From contig NC_029516.1 of the NCBI RefSeq assembly GCF_001577835.2, forward strand, positions 22,503,648 through 22,567,647: a stretch of DNA of 64,000 bases, in the 5' to 3' direction. The stretch is from Coturnix japonica. Its lineage: Eukaryota; Chordata; Aves; Galliformes; Phasianidae. Shown here piece by piece: positions 1 to 9,700 of the stretch; the first letter of the stretch is position 1; each line of letters starts with the position of its first letter. The notes below the pieces were generated by a model, which did not search any database, was not told the DNA's origin, and worked only from the letters and a program-made list of their open reading frames with translations. The translations under genes were made by a program, and so were the position numbers.

Positions 1-271
1 AGTGCTGCGTTGGTAGAGCCCCCCCCTCCTCTGACAATGGTCCACGCACTGTCCCGGGAGCGATCGTGGAAACTTGGACATCTTTGGGTTGAAGAAAAAG
101 AGATTTTCTAAACTGGTTCACTTCAAAACTATGCAAATATTTGACAGTCCCGCACGCTAAATGTGCTGTATTTTTCCTGGGAGGACGCTGACCCATGTCT
201 GCCATGCACGTTAACAGCTGGGACTTCACTCTGAGAGGTGCAGTGGGATGCCGGTGTTTGCGCTCTGTTCT

Positions 272-540
272 CTGCCCCCTCCCAGCTCAGGCTGCCCACA
301 GCCCCATCCAGCCTGGCCTTGAGAACCTCAGCGATGGGGCACCCACGGCTTCTCTGGGCAGCTGTAGCAGCGCCTCACTGCCCTCTGAGTAAAGAATTTC
401 CTTCTAACATCTAACCTAAATCTTCCCTCTTGTAGTTTACAGCTATTCCCCTTGTCCTATCACTATCAGCCCAAGTAAAATTTCATCCCCTTTCTGCTTA
501 TAAGCTCCCCTCAAGTACTGAAAGGAAGATCTTGACCCGT
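272..540 (-). mobile_element. CR1 LINE fragment
   Basis: This minus-strand CR1 3' region reads as the complement of the typical CR1 tail: AGCTCAGGCTGCCCACAGCC, then the CATCCAGCCTGGCCTTGA block, then CTAACATCTAACCTAAATCT. The terminal octamer part is missing. It closely matches the copy at 2851-3081 over about 130 bp, so both are the same or related subfamilies. Confidence 0.85.
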
Positions 541-2850
541 TTATTCAGTATTACTGCATGTCTCAAGGATGACTAAAAATAGGAAATTTATTGGTTAATT
601 TGAAACAGTAATGACTCCTGGAATGGTTTCTGCAGAACTTCAGCACCATTTGGAAGACGTTTCTGAATCATAGAACACTGCTACAGTTTAAAGAGATACT
701 GGGAGCAGGAGGAATTGATAGGCTTCACGAGATGAATCCCAGCAGAGGAGCGAAGGAGCTCTGCAAAGAGCTGTGATGCTGTACAGAGGAGCAGGATAGC
801 TCATGTGGAAAGGGCATGGCAAAGGCTTGCAGGAACCTTCTGAAAGCACAGAGCCTGTGCTCCATTCTTACCTGCTGTGAATGGATTATTCAGGAGTGGC
901 CTAAAATTGCCACAGATCTCAGACACCCAACCAAACTTCTTCTCACTGAGCTCTGCTGCACTGTTGGCAGCCCAGGGCAGCTGCTGAGCAGAGTTATGTG
1001 GTAACTAGCTGGCCACCTCGCTGCCCTTCTTCTTTTTCCATCACACCAACTCTACTTATTTCAAGTCTAATTTTAAAAGCATTTTATTCTCCAAAGCTTT
1101 GCTTTAACTCAACTTGCAGACCTTGGAATTGCCTTAATTGAGAACTGACTGTAAATATAGAGCCACATGTGTGCGAGGTGGGAGCAGTTCTTCTGATTTT
1201 GAGAAGAAAAGCCTTAGTACTGGCAGGAAACGTATCTTCCAAAAAGCAAAAATTGGATTGGAAAAAATTCCTCAAAAAATACTGTCAGAAAATGAGTCAC
1301 AAGGCTGAACTAAATGTGTATGGCTGCTCACTGTGTGTCTTTGTCTGGTATCAAACACTGCCTCTCACTCCACTCCTCCCCCTAAAGTTGTGTAATTATT
1401 CCAATTATGGTCTCTGCGATGTTCCTGATACTTGCATGACAATGCCAGAGATTGGAATCAGATCAGCTGAGAGTCTGTATTCTTTATGTACAGCTGCAGC
1501 AGCAGTGAGGCTGTCAGATAACAGCCTGCCCATGAGCAGCCTTCCTTATGCAGCATGCTTCAAAACCTAAGGCTTAGGAGGGGAAAATCACTGTGGTTTT
1601 AGTGTCTTCTGTTCAGCTGCTGAAGTACATCCTTTTATGTGCATTTTTGGATGGAGATGGTTTGCTGGCTGAAGGCCTGAGCTGCCAGAGCTGTTGGTAG
1701 CGAGCTTTTATCAGCTCTGAATACAGCGCTTACCCTGCTGCTTGATAACAGGCACCGCAATGGGCTTAAAGCACAGAACAGTGCTTTCCTCGCTCCACGT
1801 CTTACAGACTTTCATTCTCAGAAGACTCACAACAGTTATTCTGTCCCCACTCTGGAGGCTATCCATGGTTTAAATTACAGCTCACTGAATCAGAGCTATT
1901 TCACTGATGTGGGTGCCCTTGCCTCAGTCCCATATCAGAATATAGGACTGTCTCTCTTGAATGCTTTTTTGTTACTTGGACCATTCCTTGTGTCAGAGGA
2001 GACATTTGCTCAGGAGAGATGGTGAGCTGCCCTCACATTCCTTTCTTCTCATAACCTCTAGCTATGAGCGATTCCCTTTTAAATGGAGATGCTGCTGCCA
2101 CAGCACATTTCACAACAGCCTGAGGGCCAGAAGTGTAATCTGACAACTGAGAGACCCGAGATCAGTTTTTGCTATCTGAGATGTGTTAATGCATTTGGAC
2201 TCCTGGGAAAGCACATTTTGGGAAGTACCCCGCTCTGCCGACATGCAGTCAGTCTATTTTCAGGTGACCAGGGCATTCTCTTCCTTTACTTTCGGATTCT
2301 GATTGGGCTTGGATGTGAGTGAGATGCCAAGTTGCTCAAACAAGGGCAGTTCTAGGCATGAACTGTAGGTACTGAGGGAAGGTTACATGAAAGGGAGGTG
2401 CCTTCTGAGTTTAAACATGTTTCTAGCTGGGTGGCATCTGGGCAGGGATTACAGTTTTTGGATTAAAAGCCTATCAATTCTGTGTTAGGCATATATATAT
2501 TTTATTATAGCTAGTCCCCATAGGTCTCAATCAAGGTAGCTTGTAACCACTTGGTTGGTGCAGAAAACAGATTGAAAGCCTTAATTCTGTCAGCTGAAGG
2601 TTAAGTTTTCCAGACCTTGAGCAGTTTGGGTCACTCTTTTCTCAACCCTTTTCAATATCAGGTTCTTGGTCAGTACTGAGCTGGGCCATGAATGCTGCTT
2701 GGTGTCGACACTACTCTGTGCCATTCAGCCAGTTCTAACAAGTTATTAACTGTATTGTGCAGAAAGAGCAATCTGAGAACTACTCCCTCTCATAGGAGTC
2801 AAGCACCCCCTCCCTGAGGCTTATATAAGATATGATTTTTTGTCACTGAG
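541..2850. other. Intergenic, no gene seen
   Basis: Between the first two CR1 copies I find only short open frames. The longest (1169-1570, + strand, 133 codons) has no recognisable domain and no supporting signals. A short TA run is at about 2491. Confidence 0.6.
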
Positions 2851-3081
2851 ATCATAGAATTACAGAATCATAAAACGGTTTGGGTTGGAAGGGACCTTAA
2901 AAACCATTTCATTCCTACCCTGTGCCATGGGCAGGTTGCCACCCCCCAGCTCAGGCTGCCCACAGCCCCATCCAGCCTGGCCTTGAGAACCTCAACGATG
3001 GGGCACCCACAGCTTCTCTGGGCAGCTGTGCCAGCACCTCACCACCCTCTGATTAAAGAATTTCCTCCTAACATCTAAACT
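2851..3081 (-). mobile_element. CR1 LINE fragment with 3' end
   Basis: This copy begins with the complement of the CR1 3' terminus (ATCATAGAATTACAGAATCA, then GGTTTGGGTTGGAAGGGACC) and runs through the CATCCAGCCTGGCCTTGA block to CTAACATCTAA. It is 5' truncated, as is usual for CR1. Confidence 0.92.
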
Positions 3082-5229
3082 AGGAGACTATGAGAGATGT
3101 AGGTGGAGGAGAGCCTGTTCTGCTGCTTAGATACTTAGATTGCTTCCATAGGCCTGCACAATTTTTAGAGGAAACAATTTTTTATTTTTTTTTAATGCAG
3201 CAGAGGAAGGGACCCAGGCCAAGACAAACATTTTGCATTAATCACTGCAGAAAACTCTTCTCAGGAGGATGATTCAGAGCCGGAACCTATCCTAGCTCTT
3301 CTGGATTGCCTCTACAGAAGACATTTTCTTTTTGTTGAAATAAGCTTTGGAAGATCAGTGTCACTTGGTTAAAAATAGCCTTAATAATTCACCCCTCAGC
3401 TGTAAATCCCTGCATGAAGAAAGCACCTCAGTTTTTAATGCATAACTGGTGGCTGTGTGTGCTCACTGCAGGTCTTCATGAACACAGTGTACTAACAGAC
3501 AACGCCAGCAGAATCCAGAATTTCATTGTGTTCCATATTCATTTGCTTGAAGAAAAAAAAACAACATGTTGTTATCCCTGTATTTTTAAAAGGGAGTTAA
3601 TACAGCTTAACAGCCTTAGTTTTATCTCTGCAGGTGGGGAAAAGATCACACCCTGTAAAAATAAAGGGCTTAGACCATTCTTTGGCTTCCATTAAATGTG
3701 AATGTGTGGTCTGAGGTCCCAGAGCTGCAGGGATGTTCTGAACTTTTCAGTCAGTGTACATCAGGGTGAGCTTTCTGGGCAGGTGGAGAAGGGCATGTAT
3801 TTACTAAGATCTCAAAGTTTCTGTTAAGAATTGGTGCCAGTTTTTGTGGTGAACAAGTAGGGTGTGGAAAGGTAGGATACAAATATCCAAATTCTACAGT
3901 CAGATGAGAAGGATCTTAGGAAAATGTTCTTGCTATGAGGCAGGTTGGATTTCCCTGTGAGTTAAAGGAGAAAAGCCCATGAAGATAAATGGGATTATTT
4001 CTGTTTGTTACTTGTGAGCTCCATAAAAAGCATCCTATCAAAAACATTTTGCATGACAGAACTGAATTTCCAGTTCTTGTTTGTAAGGTCTACAGTAACA
4101 AAAAACAGGATCGAATTGGAATTTAAATGGATCCTAAATCTATAAACACAGCTTAGAGCCAGCACCCATTGAGTTCCTGTTGTCCATGGATGTTATCAGT
4201 TATGGCAGGCCTTTGTCATATGCCACAACTTTCACATCCTGAAATCCCTGATTGCTGGAATCCAGTGCTGTCTGGGGCAGATGCACTGAAACAGAACCAG
4301 TTAATGACAAAGAGAAAGGCTCAAATCAAAAGAACTAAGGAAATCTCTCCTTTATTCTCTGTGGTAGCTAGAGTTGGATGGCTTCAGTAAGCTACTGAGT
4401 GTGTATGTCCAGTAGTATCTAACCTAAATGGCCACACTTTTCCTTAATCTCAAGGTTGGATGCACACCTGAGGTCTCTCATATCTCAGCCTTGTGTAGGG
4501 CTCCTTTTAGACCAGTGGACTGATTCAAGGCACATTGTTGGTTAATTAATCCATTATATGGATTTGTGTGTGTGTGTAAAATATCTGTAAACATCCTTAG
4601 ATTTTGTAAAAGGAAAAAAAATAAAAATCTCAAAAGAAGACAAGCCTGGCCTTATCAATCTTTATTTTCAGCAGAAATACTTCAGTTTTAACAGAAGAAA
4701 GGTGAGGATGCATCTGAAGCATAGGCCAACTTCTGCAAGAAGACCAAACTCCATAGAGGTCTCGGTGTGTACTAATCATCAGGGTCCAGTTTTCAAAAGC
4801 TATATGAATCCCCCTCTAACCGTAACAAACAGAAAAGAAGTTCTTACAGTACAAAGATGTTCTTCATGTGCAAAAAATACGAAGTGTTAGCCAGCTTCTG
4901 TAGGCCAATGAGTAAGGAAATTCTGCAGCTCATTTGTAAATAAAGCACGCACTCTTAAAAGGAATTAAGCTTTATGCTGGATACAGCCAAAATTCTGCAC
5001 CAAAAGACCTGCATCAGAGACACATTCTGTCTGGGCGTAATTCGACACAAAGAGATGCATAATTTTCCTCTATAAGTTAAATACAGTGGATATTAGCAGA
5101 GCAGTAGTGATGCTTATCCACCTCTTTCCCCTCCCTCCCACCCTGGAAGTATTCCACACTATTCAGCATTTTAAGAGTTGTTGTTTTTTTTTAAAGAGGA
5201 AAAACCTGGAAAAATAAAGTTGACAATTG
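3082..5229. other. Intergenic, downstream of CAV2
   Basis: This AT-rich region has no recognisable exon. It contains a minus-strand AATAAA at 4666-4661 that could serve a longer CAV2 3'UTR. No CAV1 exon, which would show its own FEDVIAEP block, is present in this window. Confidence 0.55.
4564..4577. repeat. Short GT repeat
   Basis: A run of about six TG dinucleotides stands in an AT-rich stretch between the CAV2 3'UTR and the CR1 at 2851. It is too short to be notable beyond possible length variation. Confidence 0.7.
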
Positions 5230-6593
5230 GAAAAAGCCGATACTTTATTATTTTATTTTATACTTTTTTTGATATAAATCTGCGACACCATTTTAGAAAA
5301 TAAACATCTAAATCATACAAACATTTACAATGGCAGGAAAAACAGCAGCAAAAACCCATTAGAAAGCTCATGTAACTTCAGTGTACCTCTGCATATGTTC
5401 TGTTACTCAGGTTTACAAGCTGTATTAAATGCAGATTAAAAAAAAGGGCTTTGTTACAGGTTAGGCTTTAAAGTAGTAATAAACAACAGGGAGAGTCAAG
5501 TCAGTAGAGGAGGAGTTAGACAAGGATACCAATTGCACCCACTTGACTTATTAAATAGCTTGTTACTCAGTTAAAGTGCCAGCACAGCATCCATCATTTC
5601 AAATATCACAATGTCCACACAGAAATAGGCAGGGTTGCATTTACTATTGTCCATTTTTAATAGAAAAAAATACTTCTCATAAACAGGCATTTCCAGCTCT
5701 TTTGCATAGTCTTGTATTAAAAAATCTTATACTCTTTTCTTTTGCACACGACTGTATGTACTGGATATCCTACAATTGCACAGCAATGCTTAAAAAATCA
5801 GCATCATTTATACACTGATATTATAGTTTGTCATTTGTTTTTTGCAGTTTCTCACTCTTGCTGCCCAGTAAGTTTGTTAGAGTTCAAATACTATAGAAAT
5901 AATGCTTCAAAGAAAGCTCACCAAGTGCCATTTACAAAGGTACAAAATATACAGTAAAGTTAACCTCTTATTAAATAAAATATACAGAGTAGCTGATATT
6001 CCAAATCATTAGGTAACACCTTATTTTAAGGGATAACCTTCGAGGGAGCTTCTTCCCCACTGCAGGAGAATTATGGAAGAGTTAATGTCTCTGTATGTTT
6101 ATGCATCTTGCCCTTCATTTTAAATGCAGATAATAATGGACCGAGTTTATCATTCAATATAACGAGGGGCAAAAATGATCCCTGTAGGAACTGCAGTAAA
6201 ATCGATGTAAAAACCTAAAGATCATTCTCACCCAAAGTATCCCAGCCTGCCAATTTAAATATTTCTTGTAATGATGCCAATCATTATCACAATGGTGGCA
6301 ATTAAACCTTTAAGAGAATTTTTCTGTAATCCAGCAATCAACGTACCATTAAAATAAAGTGTTGCCAACATACTCCACATTTATTCTGCTGTTAAAATAG
6401 TTAGATATGAAAACTGCCTACTTAGTCTTAAATTCATTCCCTGAAAATAAAAGAGTTTTAGAATAATAGCATGTTCCCACTTAACCAGCCATTATCATCT
6501 TAACAGGTTGGAATGAATGTTAAGTGCCTGCGTGTTACATTAGAAAGAGGTATAATACCAGCTACAATTACAGCAGTGTTGTAACCCTGACAG
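5230..6593 (-). other. Probable CAV2 3'UTR
   Basis: The stretch after the TAA stop is AT-rich, free of recognisable repeats, and ends near a cluster of minus-strand AATAAA signals. The extent is inferred from those signals only; no transcript evidence is available. A proximal signal at 6385-6380 could give a UTR of about 200-230 nt instead, and a distal one at 4666-4661 would extend it to about 1.9 kb. Confidence 0.45.
5244..5257 (-). other. Candidate poly(A) signals for CAV2
   Basis: On the + strand TTTATT occurs at 5244-5249 and 5252-5257, which is AATAAA twice on the minus strand. The sequence just beyond on the minus strand is T-rich, as expected of a cleavage region. Alternative signals sit at 6380-6385 and 4661-4666. 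Confidence 0.4.
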
Positions 6594-6744
6594 TTACTCT
6601 TGATCCAGGCGTATATTAACCATAGCAAAGCATCGGCCTACGCTATGAAAGAACGGTGCAACGAAAACATCTGTCATGCTCTTCCATATGGTTTGCACTG
6701 AAGGCAGGACCATGAGACAGGTTCTCACAAAAGGCATCACAATC
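6594..6744 (-). CDS. CAV2: CAV2 coding exon 3 (terminal)
   Basis: This is the last coding exon, after a TTTTACAG acceptor. It completes Trp112 and continues [20 protein letters not shown] to a C-terminus of NIRLDQE and TAA (6596-6594). It matches the human C-terminal region closely, including the cysteines equivalent to Cys122 and Cys151. The segment equivalent to human APLCTSVGRC reads [10 protein letters not shown], so one cysteine is missing. Confidence 0.96.
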
Positions 6745-9700
6745 CTGTAAAAGAGCAAATGGAAGATCTGTGAGATTACTGCTGCCATAGCGTAGGGCAA
6801 TTGAGTGAAGAAAAGTGCTTATGTATGGAAAAGGAAGGTGATGTTATTACACAAAGACCCTTAAACAAGTCTACTTTTGGAATCTTGCACTCTTTCTCCA
6901 TTGATTATGTTTACTCACAACCTCACATCTACACATGCATGACATACATGCTCCTCTGGACTCACGTGTGTGCAACAGCTTGTCAGTCCTTATCATGTCT
7001 CTGCTTCTTCCTAATTAGGAACACTGAGCCATGCCTGCAATAGGGATGAACTTTTACTGTCTCTCCTAGTGCTGGAGGTGATGCTGCAACTTGTGGTTAA
7101 GGACAGGTGCCTGAAGGAGCCAGGAGTGGGGGGTCTGTAGGGCTTGACAGAAACCACAGATTCCCCAGTCTGATCACCTGGGAACAGAGCTCTTTATGAT
7201 CCCATCAGGGCATTCTTGTGTCCCTTGCTCTGATGTCTCTTCAGGTGTTTCTTTCTCTCACACACACCTTGCCATTCATACTTTGTTCCTTCCAAGTGAA
7301 GACCACTGTTAAAGTTGTTACAATAATGCAGAAACAGTAGAGCAATACCGAATTACATTTAATTGCTGTAGCACAGAGACAGGCCAGACCTCCAATATAT
7401 GGTAGCTTGTTGATCCTGTGAAGCTTTTCATTTATGACTGTGTAACAAAAAAGCAGAACAAGGTCAAAATTCTTGTTTAGGGTAGAGATCTTTTCATCCC
7501 CTTGCGTACTTGACGGAGTCGTGCTTTCAGTCTGCTGAGCACAGTAATCATCCGTGTGCGCTCTCCATATGTCCTGACTCCAAAGCAATGTCATTACTGG
7601 TGGCTTAAGCTAAGCTCACTGACAGCAGAAGGGAGCCAGGCGTGCACATACAGCTGGCGCACCAGGGCTGCCACACCAGCACATAACACAGGCTATTCTC
7701 CTCCCTTAATCACTTCCTGCCCCAAACCGCTGGCCATTTCACTAAGCTGTGTGTTCTTACTTGGGTGCAAACAAATACACGTTTACACAACATATGTAAT
7801 ACTGAAGTCACACTAGAACAAGGTTTTCAAAGACCTCTGCACCATATGTGATGCATTTATGACCTACATGAGGCAGAAGAAGCTACAGCTCCATTTGATA
7901 ATGGATCCAGTTTGCTGTTGCATTCAATATTTAAGATCCTGGTCTTGCTTCCACAAAATTCAGCTGCAGAACTCCTATTGACTTTGGTTGGAAGTACTAT
8001 GCAAAACAGTTATTATTTTGTCACAGCTCTGAAAAATATCTAAGCAAATATTGTGTATTTCCAGTGAGTACTACTCAGAATAACAGTGAAAAAACAGTTG
8101 TTTGAAAACAGTTGATTGAAAACAAACAACTGTTGCATTAAACAAAAACTAAAGCTTCGATACCTGAAGAGTAAAAGTTAATTATTTTCAGTGTAGAACT
8201 GGATTCTCTGCTTTAATCAGTACAAGCTGAATGCTACCATGGCTGTGCCGCACTCCAAGCTAACCCAGACGGATTTAAACAAGAATAGCTTTTCTAAAAC
8301 CTTCTCTTCCTTTGTCTCTGTTGAAATAGCTGGTAAAACACACAACACATAGAGCTGTGAGTGCTACTGGAACACAGTATCTGTAGTATTAAAATGAACT
8401 CTGCAAACTGCATGTTTATTAATCGCTTATAGTATCACTGTATATAGAATAGATAATGTATTGAAAAGAAAATAAGGACTTAATGATAAAGTTGATGAAC
8501 TTTATCAGATGGCAGCTATTCCTCTGCTGCCATCTAAATTTAATTCGGCCTGTTTTTTTGTTTTTTTTTCTTTCCCCAATCGAACTCATTTCTATTGGAT
8601 CATCCATAAACAGGACCACACAACTACAACCTAAGCAAATATCACATTACGCAAAAGCTTTGCAGCAAGTTGTGAATCACCGGGAGTTCATTAGGGAAGG
8701 TTGGGAAAACAGCCATCCTACTACACGCTACTGCTATAGAGATCATACTACTCTATAGAGATCATCCACACGCACTGCAACTCAGCATCTTTCAATGATG
8801 TTATACACAATAAATATAAGAACGCTTTGGTAATCTTACCCATATTTATGCTACACTGCAGACAAAAAACAATAGAATGCGAGTAGCTTTCAGTTTGAAA
8901 ATAAAAGTCCGTCTTAGTTTTTCCTTACTTTTAAAATATGCCCATCCCAAGGATAGCAACGTTTACTGCAATTTCAGACCTACTCTCTGTAGAGCGGTAG
9001 AGCACTGAAAAATAAAGCTTTTCTGAATTTGATATCTAAGCTGAAGCATAATCAGAGCATTTCAACTACTCATATAACCTGTCTTTCGATCATACTGTAC
9101 GTATATGTCATAAAATAGCCATTCTTTTACAAGCGATTCACCTCTTTTGGGAGCTGTTGACATGAAAAGAGCAGATTGCCCCCTTTCTTCCACCCTATGC
9201 TTATTTCTTTTCCCTTTGTTCAAGGTACGCCTTCTACTATTTAATATGTATAATCCTATTTCACGTTTGTTCACATTACTTTTTTCTGCTAATCCTTAAT
9301 GGAGCATTGTTAAGAATCAAGCAAAACACAACTTGATACAATACAACTTAATGCAACTCAATTCTTATTCATAAGGGTATTTTCTGAGGACGTAATTCAA
9401 CTTTTCATGTGAGAAAGTGTATGTGTATGCCCCTGGCTACGTATGAGCGCTGTGAATAGAAGCTCATGTGATGAGGAGCTTTGAGTATCTGCTACTGAAG
9501 CTGATGAGAAGAGCTCAAAGCTGAATGACTCCTTGTACTTCAGAGCTCTTCTCCAACCTAAAGTTACAGATTCTCAAATAATGCATAAATTCTCAGAATA
9601 AACATATAATGGGACATTTTAAAGATAAGACTACAGAAAGTGTATGTGAAATTCAAGAGGTTGCCAATGTGTGGCTGGGAACAAGAATTAGCCTCTGAAC

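Noticed and set aside
1169-1570. 133-codon + strand frame
   Set aside because: No recognisable domain, no promoter or splice context, and a length expected by chance.
1-5229. CAV1 exons, expected next to CAV2
   Set aside because: No second FEDVIAEP-containing frame and no CAV1 C-terminal sequence is present; CAV1 should lie beyond the left edge.
8734-8767. Short direct repeat of TATAGAGATCAT
   Set aside because: Two 12-bp copies about 20 bp apart are compatible with a small local duplication; no element ends are associated with them.
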